Notes: a model not told the origin generated them from the sequence alone. Numbered from the stretch's first letter, positions 35,772-44,544 are shown. The stretch: 64,000 bases of DNA from Mesorhizobium temperatum (GCF_002284575.1 NZ_NPKJ01000043.1:7167-71166); one strand, 5' to 3'. Numbers and translations are program-made.

Positions 35772-37205
35772 CTACGGCAGCTTCGCCAGTTCGGCGGCGC
35801 GGCGGATGGCAAGCAACGCGTTCCGGTTCGTCACGGGATGGCCTGCGATGAAGCGTTCGACCGAAAAGCCCGGAAATTCGGCTCTCAGGCGGGCTGTGGC
35901 GCGCGCCGCCTCGTTAGCCTCGCCCATGGCCGCATGCGAGAGCGCCAGGAACATCAGCACGTCCGGTGACTCCCGCGAACTCCTGCGGAGCGCCGCAATG
36001 GCTTGCCCGTGCCTGCCGGCGACGAACAGGATGCGGCCTTGTATGCCGAAATACCAGGGCGGGGCCAATGGATTGAGGCGCATGGCACGCTCGATGAGCG
36101 GGATCGCCTCGACCGGATCGCCGACGACAAGCGCCTTGCTGCCGGCCAGCAGCGTCAGTATGCCGGCGTGGTTGGAGCCGTGTTCGAGAGCGTGCCGGTG
36201 CGCGCGCTCCGCTCCTTCGAGATCGCCAAGGCATGCCCTGAGATCGCCAAGGCATGCGTGGGCGCAGCTGTCCGTCGGGTCGAGGCGCAAGGCGTTTTCG
36301 GCCGCCGTCCGCCAGTTCTCGATCGACGTCAGCATGTCGTCGCCAAAGCCGTTGCAGGCCTCGATCGAATAGGCGTAGGCGAGCTCGGCCCAGGCGTTGG
36401 CGAAAGTAGGGTCAAGCTCCAGCGCGCGTGAAAACAGACGGATCGCCTCGGCATTGCTGGCGCGGCTGGACGTGGTGTGCTTTTCGAGGGCGAGCAGATA
36501 AAGGTCATAGGCCCGCAAGCTGGCCGGCGGCTTGCGGCGAACCGCATTGCGGCCGACCGTGGCCAGCGTTCCGTAACTGCCGGCGAACACATTGATGATG
36601 CTTTCGGTCAGGCTGTCCTGCAGCGCGAAAATATCCTCGACCGGGCGGTCGTAGCGCTCCCTCCACAGGCTGACGCCGCTACGGGCATCAGCAAGCTCTA
36701 TCGTCAAGCGAATCCTCTGGTCGTCCGCGCGCAACTGGCCCGATACGAAATAGGTGACGCCGAGCGCCTTGCCGTCCGCCGCAAAATCGGCCGGCTTGCT
36801 GCCCAGTGATTTCATCGTGTGGAAGGCGATGACAGGCAAGCCCGCGTATCGTGCCAGGTCGATGGTGATGTCCGACGACAGGCCGTCGGCAAAGCGGCGC
36901 CAACGCTCTTCGGAATTCAGGCATTCGATCGGGAATATGGCGAGCACCGGCGGGGCGCCTGACAAGGACCGAGCCGGCTGTCCGCTGGAAGCGCCGGCAA
37001 AATACGCCGCAAGCCCGATCTTGGTACGCACCCCAAGTTTTTCGTAGATGGCCGCAAGGTGGGTGCGAACAGTGGTCGGGGCAATGAACAGCGCCTCGCC
37101 GATTTCGCGATAGGTCATGCCGGCTGCGAATTTTCCCGCGACCGCGCGCTCGCGACCCGACAAGGCATCGAGCGCCTGCACTTTCGAAGCGTTGTTGAAC
37201 ACCAT
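35772..37205 (-). CDS. LuxR-HTH / TolB-like / TPR regulator, paralogue 1
   Basis: 477 residues from the ATG at 37205. N-terminal LuxR-type helix-turn-helix (about residues 15-70; LSGRERAVAGKFAAGMTYRE and IGEALFIAPTTVRTHL). Then a TolB-like domain as in adenylate-cyclase-associated regulators (PVLAIFPIECLNSEERWRRF, ADGLSSDITIDLARYAG), and a C-terminal TPR array (about 230-440). It is a cytosolic DNA-binding protein, probably sensing through the TolB/TPR part. A near-identical paralogue lies at 37873-39300; both share a 39-bp upstream block. Several long stretches are identical between the two, pointing to recent duplication or gene conversion. Confidence 0.88.
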   Translation of the reverse strand: MVFNNASKVQALDALSGRERAVAGKFAAGMTYREIGEALFIAPTTVRTHLAAIYEKLGVRTKIGLAAYFAGASSGQPARSLSGAPPVLAIFPIECLNSEERWRRFADGLSSDITIDLARYAGLPVIAFHTMKSLGSKPADFAADGKALGVTYFVSGQLRADDQRIRLTIELADARSGVSLWRERYDRPVEDIFALQDSLTESIINVFAGSYGTLATVGRNAVRRKPPASLRAYDLYLLALEKHTTSSRASNAEAIRLFSRALELDPTFANAWAELAYAYSIEACNGFGDDMLTSIENWRTAAENALRLDPTDSCAHACLGDLRACLGDLEGAERAHRHALEHGSNHAGILTLLAGSKALVVGDPVEAIPLIERAMRLNPLAPPWYFGIQGRILFVAGRHGQAIAALRRSSRESPDVLMFLALSHAAMGEANEAARATARLRAEFPGFSVERFIAGHPVTNRNALLAIRRAAELAKLP

Positions 37206-37224
37206 CGTGGAAACCGTCCCATGA

Positions 37225-37263
37225 CAGAATACTACAAATGCAGGAGGTCGAATACTGCATCTG
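37225..37263 (-). promoter_or_regulatory. 39-bp upstream block shared by both paralogous regulators, copy 1
   Basis: Read on the minus strand it contains CAGATGC at one end and CATTTGTAGTATTCTG at the other, 20 bases before the start of paralogue 1. The same ends with the same spacing occur at 39351-39389 before paralogue 2, while sequence around them differs. Probably promoter or operator. Confidence 0.65.
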
Positions 37264-37334
37264 CCCGATCCCGCCGCCGGCGCACAAATTGCAAGATCGC
37301 TTTCAGCAACAAGCTGCAATCAGGGGAGGTTTCC

Positions 37335-37643
37335 ATGCGTCCTGTTTCGATAATGCTGGCATGCACGATCCTGAGTTTTTCCGCCGCCCAGTCGCCGTCG
37401 TTCGCAAGAGGATGCAGGCAGGTGCTGGAATCGGATGTGAAAATCACGAGCATGCGCGTCTATGCCGACATCCTGGCCAATGCCGCCCGCAACGGCTGGG
37501 ACTACACGCCTGAATCGATCGTCAGCGGCTCAAAGCGGCATTTCGAGGAGATGAAGCTCCAGTTGAACGACGCCGGCTATGAGATCGTCCCCGTCGGCGT
37601 CCGCCTGTATTGCAACCGGTCGGACAAGCTCGCCGCCCGCTAG
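37335..37643 (+). CDS. small exported protein between the two regulators
   Basis: 102 residues from the ATG at 37335 (AGGGGAGG upstream). Signal peptide MRPVSIMLACTILSFSAAQS with likely cleavage after SFA. The mature part is helical, with Cys near both ends (GCRQVLE and LYCNRSD), perhaps forming a disulfide. It is divergent from paralogue 1 and convergent with paralogue 2, so it may be the product or signal linked to this regulator pair; that is inference. No family recognised. Confidence 0.75.
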   Translation: MRPVSIMLACTILSFSAAQSPSFARGCRQVLESDVKITSMRVYADILANAARNGWDYTPESIVSGSKRHFEEMKLQLNDAGYEIVPVGVRLYCNRSDKLAAR

Positions 37644-37872
37644 CAACCAGCGATCCGCCCTTTGCGGCGCAAGCTTTCGGCAATGTTGCGCAGAAAAACG
37701 TGCCGGATCATTTCGATCCGCTCAGCGCCGTGGGCATGCGCTGTCTGATCGCGGGGCTCGTTTGTCAAAGAGCGTCCATGATCTTCCCGATGCCGCCGTG
37801 CCGCGGGGTTCAGGCCCGAGTGGCCCTGCCGCGCGGCCGGAGCAGTCGGTGCTGCGGTCGTATCAAGGGCCC
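37644..37872. other. gap between exported gene and paralogue 2
   Basis: No convincing gene. A minus-strand frame of about 78 codons lacks a ribosome site and family motifs. Confidence 0.5.
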
Positions 37873-39300
37873 TCAACCGAGCCTTGCCAGCTTTGCGGCG
37901 TCGCGTATAGCTTGCATGGCATGCGGGTTTGTCACGGGATAGGCTGCGATGAAGCGTTCGACCGAAAAGTCCGGGAATTCAGCTTTCAAGCGGGCTGCAA
38001 TCCTGGTCGCCTCGCCGGATTCGCCAACCGCGGCATGCGCGAGCGCCAGGAACATCAGCACGTTCGGAGAGTCCGGCGAACTCCTGCGGAGCGCTGCAAT
38101 GGCTTCGCGATGCCTGCCGGCGACGAACAGGATGCGGCCTTGCATGCCGAAATACCAGGGCGGGGCCAGTGGATTGAGGCGCATGGCGCGCTCGATGAGC
38201 GGGATCGCCTCGGCCGGATCGCCGGCGACAAGCGCCTTGCTGCCGGCCAGCAGCGCCAGCGTGTCGGCATGGTTGAAGCCGTGTTCGAGAGCGCGCTGCT
38301 GCGCACGCTCCGCCCCCTCGAGGTCGCCAAGGCATCCCCTGAGATCACCAAGGCAGGCGCAGGCATGGCTGTCCGTCGGGTCGAGTTGAATGGCATTTTC
38401 GACTGCCGCCCGCCACTTCTCGATCGAGCCCTGCACATTGTCGCTAAAGCCGCTGGAGGCCTCGATCGAATAGGCATAGGCAAGCTCGGTCCAGGCCTTG
38501 ACCAGGGTGGGATCGAGCTCCAGCGCGCGTGAAACCAGGCGGATCGCCTCGGCATTGCCGGCACGGCTGAACGTGTCTTGCTGTTCGACGCCAAGCAAAT
38601 AGCAATCGTAGGCCCGCAGGCTGGCCGGCGGCTTGCGGCGAACCGCGTTGCGGCCCACGGTGGCCAGCGCTCCGTAGCTGCCAGCGAGCACATTGATGAC
38701 GCTTTCGGTCAGGCTGTCCTGCAACGTAAAAATGTCCTCTACCGGACGGTCATAGCGCTCGCTCCACAGGCTGACGCCGTTGCCCGCGTCAGTAAGCTCG
38801 ATTGTCAAGCGAACCCTCTGGTCGTCCGCGCGCAACTGGCCCGACACGATATAGGTAGCGCCAAGCGCCTTGCCGTCCGCCGCGAAATCGGCCGGCTTGC
38901 TGCCCAGCGATTTCATCGTGTGGAAGGCGATGACAGGCAAGCCCGCGTATCGCGCCAGGTCGATGGTGATGTCCGACGACAGGCCGTCGGCAAAGCGGCG
39001 CCAACGCTCTTCCGAATTCAGGCATTCGATCGGAAAGATCGCGAGCACCGGCGGAGCGTCCGATAGAGGTGACAGCCCGTCCGGCCGAGCACCGGAGGCA
39101 CCGGCAAGATGCGCTGCGAGGGCGACCTTGTTGCGGACGCCAAGCTTGTCGTAGATCGAGGCGAGATGGGTACGCACGGTCGAGGGGGCGATGAACAGCG
39201 CCTCACCAATCTCGCGATAGGTCAGGCCGGCGGCAAATTTCTCCGCCACCGCGCGCTCGCGGTCAGATAGAGCCGGCGAAGACGTCGCGATGCGGTTCAT
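37873..39300 (-). CDS. LuxR-HTH / TolB-like / TPR regulator, paralogue 2
   Basis: 475 residues. Same architecture as 35772-37205: HTH with LSDRERAVAEKFAAGLTYRE and APSTVRTHLASIYDKLG, a TolB-like domain and C-terminal TPRs (EAIPLIERAMRLNPLAPPWY). Differences concentrate in the first ~100 residues and in parts of the TPR region, so the two may bind the same DNA site but respond to different inputs. Tandem duplication enclosing the small exported gene is the simplest origin. Confidence 0.88.
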   Translation of the reverse strand: MNRIATSSPALSDRERAVAEKFAAGLTYREIGEALFIAPSTVRTHLASIYDKLGVRNKVALAAHLAGASGARPDGLSPLSDAPPVLAIFPIECLNSEERWRRFADGLSSDITIDLARYAGLPVIAFHTMKSLGSKPADFAADGKALGATYIVSGQLRADDQRVRLTIELTDAGNGVSLWSERYDRPVEDIFTLQDSLTESVINVLAGSYGALATVGRNAVRRKPPASLRAYDCYLLGVEQQDTFSRAGNAEAIRLVSRALELDPTLVKAWTELAYAYSIEASSGFSDNVQGSIEKWRAAVENAIQLDPTDSHACACLGDLRGCLGDLEGAERAQQRALEHGFNHADTLALLAGSKALVAGDPAEAIPLIERAMRLNPLAPPWYFGMQGRILFVAGRHREAIAALRRSSPDSPNVLMFLALAHAAVGESGEATRIAARLKAEFPDFSVERFIAAYPVTNPHAMQAIRDAAKLARLG

Positions 39301-39736
39301 GGCAAATTTCCTGCCACCGGACGGAGAGACGGGCTCAACTGCTGCCGACGCAGAATACTACAAATGGAGAACCCTAAACACCGCATCTGACCGATTGTGA
39401 TGTCGCGCTTCGAAGCCGAAAGCTTCTCGCACGCCCTTCCGACCAGCCGCTGCGACTGGCCGGGCCGTGGCTAACGCCTGAGGCTGAGCGGCACCGGTGG
39501 CGTTGGCCGCTTGACGCGGCCATGAGTGGAATCGTCCCGTTCTTGCGCAAACCTCCGGCCTTGGCTAGCATCCGCGCGCCGGAGCCGAGCGGAGGAGAAC
39601 GTCGCGGTGGACCGGCTGGAGCGCCGTTGCGTCCCCTTGGGCGCTCAAAGGACACTCCATTTCTGGATCGACGCATGAACCTGCCGGAGACTTATACCGG
39701 TTTTCGGGGTCGTGCGCTCATGTGGAGGAGACTAAA
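39301..39736. other. divergent intergenic region
   Basis: Holds the promoter of paralogue 2 (with the shared block at 39351-39389) and of the sugar transporter to the right. No gene seen. Confidence 0.6.
39351..39389 (-). promoter_or_regulatory. 39-bp shared upstream block, copy 2
   Basis: The mirror of copy 1, with CATTTGTAGTATTCTG identical, located 50 bases before paralogue 2. Confidence 0.65.
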
Positions 39737-40690
39737 TTGATCAACAGACGTGAATTCCTGCTGTCGTCCGTGGCGATCGGCACATTGGCTCTGGCCGCTC
39801 CGCAACTGGCGATCGCCCAGGACAAGCTGACCATCCTGGGTTCGGTGCCGAGCCTCGGCTTTCCGTTCTTCGTTCACATGCTGAACCAGATCAAGGCGGA
39901 GGCGCAGGCGCAAGGCGTCAACCTGACCGAGAGCGACGGCCAGAACTCGGCGCCCAAGCAGACCGCCGATATCGAGGCGGCGCTTGTGCAGAAGGTCGAC
40001 GCCATCGTCATCTCGCCGCTCGACGTCAACGCGCTGGCGCCAGCCATCGAGCAAGCAGTGCAGGCCGGCATTCCCGTCGTCACCATCGACCGCCGCGTCG
40101 ACGGCGTCGAAGGCATCCTCGCCCATGTCGGCGCCGACAATGTCAAGGGCGGCGAGGCCGAGGCGCAGGCCATGGTGGCGGCGTTCCCGAATGGCGCCAA
40201 GATCTTCCATCTGCAGGGCCAGCCCGGCGCCGGCCCGGCGATCGATCGCAACAAGGGCGTGCACAACGTGCTCGATCCGCTGAAAGACAAATACCAGATC
40301 GTCTTCGAGCAGACCGCCAACTTCGCCCGCGCCGAGGCGCTGTCCGTCACCGAGGCCGGCCTTGCCGCCAACGGCAAGCCCGACGCGATCATCTGCGCCA
40401 ATGACGACATGGCGCTTGGCGCGGTTGAAGCCTGCGCGGCGCGCAACTTCACCGACGTCAAGATCTACGGCTTCGATGCGCTTCCCGAAGCGCTGGTCGC
40501 GGTGCGCGACGGCAAGTTGGCCGGCACGGTCGAACAGTTCCCCGGCGAGCAGTCGCGCACCGCGGTGCAGATCGCCGTCGCCTATGCCAAGGACAAGACC
40601 GAGCCGAAGGAAAAGCTCGTGCTGCTGACGCCGATCGTCATCGGCAAGGACAATCTCGACAAGGCGGAAAGGCTTGGCGAGACGAAGTAG
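39737..40690 (+). CDS. sugar ABC transporter, substrate-binding protein (CUT2/ribose family)
   Basis: 317 residues from a TTG at 39737; GGAGGAG 8 bases before it decides the start over an upstream GTG at 39722 that would overlap the ribosome site. The N-terminus INRREFLLSSVAIGTLALAA has a twin-arginine, so export may use Tat rather than Sec. The mature part is a periplasmic-binding fold of the RbsB type (VDAIVISPLDVNALAPAIEQ, IPVVTIDRRVDG, AIICANDDMALGA). Binds a monosaccharide, identity unknown. First gene of a three-gene operon with ATPase and permease downstream. Confidence 0.92.
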   Translation: MINRREFLLSSVAIGTLALAAPQLAIAQDKLTILGSVPSLGFPFFVHMLNQIKAEAQAQGVNLTESDGQNSAPKQTADIEAALVQKVDAIVISPLDVNALAPAIEQAVQAGIPVVTIDRRVDGVEGILAHVGADNVKGGEAEAQAMVAAFPNGAKIFHLQGQPGAGPAIDRNKGVHNVLDPLKDKYQIVFEQTANFARAEALSVTEAGLAANGKPDAIICANDDMALGAVEACAARNFTDVKIYGFDALPEALVAVRDGKLAGTVEQFPGEQSRTAVQIAVAYAKDKTEPKEKLVLLTPIVIGKDNLDKAERLGETK

Positions 40691-40730
40691 GCGACGCCGA
40701 GGGCGCATAGCGGCAAAAGTAGCGTTCTGC

Positions 40731-40785
40731 CGCGCCCCCCTCTGCCCTGCCGGGCATCTCCCCCACTTGGGGGGAGATCGGCAGC
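40731..40785. repeat. palindromic repeat, family B copy 5 (inverted)
   Basis: Contains CCCTCTGCCCTGCCGGGCAT and CTCCCCCACTTGGGGGGAG; lies between the binding-protein and ATPase genes. Confidence 0.9.
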
Positions 40786-40840
40786 TTCGCCGATAGCGCC
40801 TTTTTTGCAACGCAGGAGATTGGCGAAAGCCAAGGTGACA

Positions 40841-40909
40841 TCCAATCTCCCCCCTCGTGGGGGAGATGTCCGGCAGGACAGAGGGGGGGCGCTGTCCCGC
40901 CGGCCTGCG
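40841..40909. repeat. palindromic repeat, family B copy 6
   Basis: Facing copy of 40731-40785, ending just before the ATPase ribosome site. This doublet inside an operon may change expression of the downstream genes relative to the binding protein. Confidence 0.9.
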
Positions 40910-40936
40910 TGTGAATCGGAACTCAAGGAGGATCGC

Positions 40937-42514
40937 TTGTCTCCAGCAGAAGCCGCAGCGCCGTCGCCATCTCCCGCCCTCCTCGCCGTAGAAGGCGTGA
41001 CCAAGCGCTTTGCCGGTGTGACCGCACTCAGCGATGTCTCGCTCGAGGTTCGGCCCGGCGAAATCCTCGGCCTGCTCGGCGAGAACGGCGCCGGCAAGTC
41101 GACGCTGCTCAAGATCCTGTCCGGCGTGATGCCGCCCTCCAGCGGCCGCATCGTCTTCGACGGCGTCGAATTCAATCCCCACAACCCGCAGGATGCCAAG
41201 CGTCTCGGCATCGTCACCATCTACCAGGAACTGAGCCTGATCCCGACGCTCACCGTGGCGGAGAATATTTTTATCGGCCGCGCGCCGCTCGGGCCGCTCG
41301 GCCTGGTCAGCTGGCGGAAGATGGAGGAAGACTCGCGCGCGATCATCGCCCGCGTTGGTCTGGACCTCGACCCGACTACGCCGGTGTCGGCACTGTCTGT
41401 CGCCGAACAGCAGCTGGTCGAGATCGCCCGCGCGCTGTCGCTGAAGAGCCGCCTCATCATCATGGACGAGCCAACCTCGGCGCTGACCGAAACCGAAGTG
41501 CAGAAGCTGATGTCGATTATGGGCCGACTGCGCAAGGATGGTGTCGCCATCATGTTCGTCACCCACAGGCTGGAAGAGGCCTCTGCCATCTGCGACCGCA
41601 TGACGGTGCTGCGCGACGGCAGGCTGGCCGGCCATCTCGACCGCGACGGCGGGCCGATCAAGCTGCCGAAAATCATCGAGAAGATGGTCGGCCGCGCCGC
41701 ATCCGAGCTTTATGCCAGGCCGACGCTGCGCGACGTCGCCGGCGACGTCAGGCTCTCCGTGCGCGGCCTGCGCACGGTGCGCGATCCGCAGGCGCCGCAC
41801 GCCATCGTGCTCGAAGGCGTCGATCTCGACCTCAAGGCGGGCGAGATCCTCGGCGTCGCCGGCCTCGTCGGCTCCGGCCGCACCGAACTTGCCCGCGCCA
41901 TCTTCGGCGCCGACCGCATCGCCGCCGGCACCATCACGCTCGACGGCAAGACGATCGCACCTGAAACACCCGCCGACGCCATCGCGCTCGGCATTGGCCT
42001 GGTGCCGGAAGACCGCAAGCACCAGGCGATCTTCGCCGCGCTCGGCATTCTCACCAATTTTTCCATCGCCGCGCTCGGCCGCTACTCCAACGCCGCCGGC
42101 TTCATGGCCGAGCGCCGCGAGCGCGAAGCGCTGGCAAGCTACAGGAAGACGCTGTCGATCCGCATGGCCTCGCCCGAGCAGCCCATAGAGGGGCTATCCG
42201 GCGGCAACCAGCAGAAGGTCATCCTTGCCCGCTGGCTGGCGCGCGACCCCAAGGTGCTGATCGTCGATGAACCGACACGCGGCGTCGATGTCGGCGCCAA
42301 GGCCGAGGTGCACCAGATCCTGGTGCAGCTTGCGGCGCGCGGCATCGCCATCATGATGATCTCGTCGGAATTGCCCGAAGTGCTTGCGGTGTCGGACAGG
42401 ATCGTCACCATGCGGCGCGGACGTATCACCGGCGAGATGCCCGGCATCGAGGCGACCGAGGAAAAACTGATGGAACTGATGGCGCTCGATCAAACGCAGG
42501 AAGCGACGCAATGA
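40937..42514 (+). CDS. sugar ABC transporter ATP-binding protein, two ABC modules (CUT2)
   Basis: 525 residues from a TTG at 40937, chosen because AAGGAGG is 6 bases upstream and the longer in-frame reading would be translated from a palindromic repeat. Twin ABC cassettes as in RbsA/XylG: module 1 Walker A GENGAGKST, signature LSVAEQQLVEIAR and Walker B LIIMDEPTSAL; module 2 with degenerate Walker A GLVGSGRTE, signature LSGGNQQKV and Walker B LIVDEPTRGVD. Energises import with the permease whose ATG overlaps its stop. Confidence 0.94.
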   Translation: MSPAEAAAPSPSPALLAVEGVTKRFAGVTALSDVSLEVRPGEILGLLGENGAGKSTLLKILSGVMPPSSGRIVFDGVEFNPHNPQDAKRLGIVTIYQELSLIPTLTVAENIFIGRAPLGPLGLVSWRKMEEDSRAIIARVGLDLDPTTPVSALSVAEQQLVEIARALSLKSRLIIMDEPTSALTETEVQKLMSIMGRLRKDGVAIMFVTHRLEEASAICDRMTVLRDGRLAGHLDRDGGPIKLPKIIEKMVGRAASELYARPTLRDVAGDVRLSVRGLRTVRDPQAPHAIVLEGVDLDLKAGEILGVAGLVGSGRTELARAIFGADRIAAGTITLDGKTIAPETPADAIALGIGLVPEDRKHQAIFAALGILTNFSIAALGRYSNAAGFMAERREREALASYRKTLSIRMASPEQPIEGLSGGNQQKVILARWLARDPKVLIVDEPTRGVDVGAKAEVHQILVQLAARGIAIMMISSELPEVLAVSDRIVTMRRGRITGEMPGIEATEEKLMELMALDQTQEATQ

Positions 42515-43527
42515 CCAGCACGACCGAACAGACCCAGCGCGGCGGCATCAATGTCGCGCGCCTGCTGATGAGCTTCGGCCCGCTGATGTTCCTGGCGCTG
42601 CTGATCGTCGTTTTCACCGTCCTGAAGCCGAGCTTCATCGACCCCATCAACATCTTCAACATCATGCGGCAGATCTCGATCACTGGACTGATCGCGCTCG
42701 GCATGACCTTCGTCATCCTTACTGCCGGCATCGACCTGTCGGTCGGTTCGCTGCTGGCTTTCTGCGGCATGGTCGCGGCGGTGGTGGCCAAGGGCGGCAC
42801 CGCCAACACGCTGTCGCTGTCGACGTCCGGCACGCAAGGCTTTGGCTGGTTCGCAGCCCTATTGGCTGCCGTCGTCGTCGGTGCCATGGCCGGCGGCGTC
42901 CAGGGCTTTGCCATCACCAGGCTGAAGGTGCCGCCCTTTGTCGTCACGCTCGGCGGCCTCACCGTCTTTCGCGGCCTGACGCTGACGATCTCCAACGGCG
43001 GCCCGATCTCCGGCTTCGACGCCTCGATGCGCTGGTTCGGCACCGGGCTGATCGGCCCGGTCCCGGTGCCGGCGATCATTTTCGCGGCGGCGGCGATCCT
43101 CTGCCACATCGTCTTGCGCTACACGCGCTACGGCCGCGCCGTCTACGCGGTCGGCGGCAATGCCGAGGCGGCGCGGCTGTCGGGCCTGCGCGTCGACCGT
43201 ATCCTGATCTCGGTCTATGTCATCGTCGGCTTCTTCGCCGGCCTTGCCGCCTTCGTGCTGTCGGCCAGGCTCAATTCCTCGGAAGCCGTCGCCGGCATCG
43301 GCTACGAACTGACGGTAATCTCGGCGGTCGTCATCGGCGGCACCTCGCTGTTCGGCGGCATCGGCTCGGTCGGCGGCACCGTGGTGGGTGCGGCGCTGAT
43401 CGGCGTGCTGCAGAACGGGCTGCAGTTCAACAACGTCTCGTCCTATACGCAAAGCATCGTCATCGGCCTGATCCTGATCCTCGCCGTGGCCTTCGACCGC
43501 TGGCTGAAATCGCGGGTGCGGCGGTGA
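42511..43527 (+). CDS. sugar ABC transporter permease (CUT2)
   Basis: 338 residues; ATG overlaps the ATPase stop (ATGA). RbsC-like inner-membrane protein with 8-10 hydrophobic segments and the conserved LIALGMTFVILTAGIDLSVG and TVVGAALIGVLQNGLQFNNV. Last gene of the operon. No catabolic enzyme or regulator is attached, so the sugar cannot be inferred. Confidence 0.94.
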   Translation: MTSTTEQTQRGGINVARLLMSFGPLMFLALLIVVFTVLKPSFIDPINIFNIMRQISITGLIALGMTFVILTAGIDLSVGSLLAFCGMVAAVVAKGGTANTLSLSTSGTQGFGWFAALLAAVVVGAMAGGVQGFAITRLKVPPFVVTLGGLTVFRGLTLTISNGGPISGFDASMRWFGTGLIGPVPVPAIIFAAAAILCHIVLRYTRYGRAVYAVGGNAEAARLSGLRVDRILISVYVIVGFFAGLAAFVLSARLNSSEAVAGIGYELTVISAVVIGGTSLFGGIGSVGGTVVGAALIGVLQNGLQFNNVSSYTQSIVIGLILILAVAFDRWLKSRVRR

Positions 43528-43547
43528 GGATGCGAGGTGCGACCTTG

Positions 43548-43602
43548 CCTTCTCCCCTTGTGGGAGAAGGTGTCGCCGAAGGCGACGGATGAGGGGTGTT
43601 GG
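43548..43602. repeat. palindromic repeat, family C copy 3
   Basis: TTCTCCCCTTGTGGGAGAAG and GATGAGGGGTGTTGG; pairs with 43628-43686. Confidence 0.9.
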
Positions 43603-43627
43603 AAGAAACTCAACGCCTTACTTCGTC

Positions 43628-43686
43628 CAGCACCCCTCATCCGACCGAGCTTCGCTCGGCCACCTTCTCCCACAGGGGGAGAAGGA
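43628..43686. repeat. palindromic repeat, family C copy 4 (inverted)
   Basis: CAGCACCCCTCATCCGAC, the CCGAGCTTCGCTCGG hairpin and CTTCTCCCACAGGGGGAGAA. Confidence 0.9.
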
Positions 43687-43696
43687 GTAGGCGCAC

Positions 43697-44014
43697 TCAC
43701 GCGGGGGCATTGACGCGCTGCCAACGCGTTGCCCAATCGATGACCGTCCCGCCCGCAACGGTAGAGCTCGGCTGCGGCGCGAGAAGATCGTTGCGGCGGG
43801 CAAACGCCACGAAGGTTGCCCGCGCCGTTTCGGCGTCGATCTCTCCGTCCATTGCGGCCCGGCAGGCCTTGGCGGCGATGTCGTGCGCGGCCGTCCGGCT
43901 CGTCGACGGCCAGTCGGCAAGCAGCGCATAGGCCTCAGCCGCGCTTTCTATCTTCGTCGGGCTACCGAGGCCGGTGAGGATGGTGACCGGCTTTTCAAAA
44001 GAAGAACGATCCAT
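43697..44014 (-). CDS. DUF982 family small protein
   Basis: 105 residues from the ATG at 44014 with GAAAGGAG 6 bases upstream. DUF982 pattern: a beta strand segment near PVTILTGLG, a helix with EAYALLADWP, and an A-A-x-x-I-A-A-K-A-C-R-A-A helix. Small rhizobial proteins of this family are often stress- or plasmid-linked, function unknown. Its frame is continuous with the HTH-like frame upstream, so it may be expressed both alone and as a fused C-terminus. A second family member lies at 47702-47959. Confidence 0.75.
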   Translation of the reverse strand: MDRSSFEKPVTILTGLGSPTKIESAAEAYALLADWPSTSRTAAHDIAAKACRAAMDGEIDAETARATFVAFARRNDLLAPQPSSTVAGGTVIDWATRWQRVNAPA

Positions 44015-44332
44015 GACACTCTCCTTTCGGGGTTCAACTGGCTCCTTTCGGGGTTCAACTGTCCGGCCGCTGCGATCCTCGAGAGCGGCCTGCGGGACGA
44101 CAGCGCCGATCAGCGAATGCAACGCGGCCGGCTGCGGCGGCATGCTCGGCCGTGGCAGTAACCGGTGCACTTTGGCCAGCGTCTCCAGCCAGGCCATTAC
44201 GACAAGGGGCGGATGTTCACGCCCGTAGAGCCAGGCCTTTGCCTTGGCGACCGGATAGCCCGCCTCTTCGGCGAAATCGGTTTCCGACCACCTCAGCAGG
44301 CGCAGACACTCACGCATCCGCGCTGCAATCAT
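43697..44332 (-). CDS. HTH-like small protein reading through into DUF982
   Basis: From the ATG at 44332 (overlapping the stop of the preceding gene, ATGA) the frame encodes RECLRLLRWSETDFAEEAGY, then PVAKAKAWLYGREHP, a helix-turn-helix like phage or Xre-type repressors, then a Pro-rich segment. It continues with no stop across a 21-bp tandem duplication into the DUF982 gene, 211 codons in all. A 21-bp repeat keeps the frame. Either a true fusion or loss of an original stop. Likely cotranscribed downstream of groEL. Confidence 0.5.
   Translation of the reverse strand: MIAARMRECLRLLRWSETDFAEEAGYPVAKAKAWLYGREHPPLVVMAWLETLAKVHRLLPRPSMPPQPAALHSLIGAVVPQAALEDRSGRTVEPRKEPVEPRKESVMDRSSFEKPVTILTGLGSPTKIESAAEAYALLADWPSTSRTAAHDIAAKACRAAMDGEIDAETARATFVAFARRNDLLAPQPSSTVAGGTVIDWATRWQRVNAPA
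44020..44061. repeat. 21-bp tandem duplication containing a ribosome-binding site
   Basis: Two adjacent copies of CTCCTTTCGGGGTTCAACTG plus one base. On the minus strand each copy carries AAAGGAG, the nearer of which serves the DUF982 start at 44014. Confidence 0.85.
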
Positions 44333-44544
44333 TTGCGCTCCTCCTTGCCGGCTCCTAATTGCTGAGCCGACAGGAACATCAACGTATAGGCCGCCTTGCG
44401 ACGGTCCCAGCCGGCCGACTCGACCGCGTCCAGCAATCCGTCGACAAGCGGCGCCAGCGCCGTCTTGCACTCCGTTTCGTAGTTGAAATCGGTCCTGGGA
44501 AGGGTTGGTGCGGCGATCTTTCCAAAACTGTTCATCATGTCCAT
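44329..44544 (-). CDS. small helical protein downstream of groEL
   Basis: 71 residues from the ATG at 44544 (AGGTG upstream; other in-frame ATGs at 44538 and 44601 possible). The mostly helical sequence ECKTALAPLVDGLLDAVESA and RRKAAYTLMFLSAQQLG is not recognised. 83 bases after groEL on the same strand and overlapping the next start by 4 bases, so likely part of the heat-shock transcript. Confidence 0.6.
   Translation of the reverse strand: MDMMNSFGKIAAPTLPRTDFNYETECKTALAPLVDGLLDAVESAGWDRRKAAYTLMFLSAQQLGAGKEERK

Noticed and set aside
37644-37872. Possible small gene between the two regulators on the minus strand
   Set aside because: No ribosome site or family resemblance; probably the duplication junction.
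39692-42022. A long open frame antisense to the sugar transporter genes
   Set aside because: It lies opposite strong ABC-transporter genes, has a His/Gly/Asp-rich composition typical of antisense of high-GC genes and no family motif.
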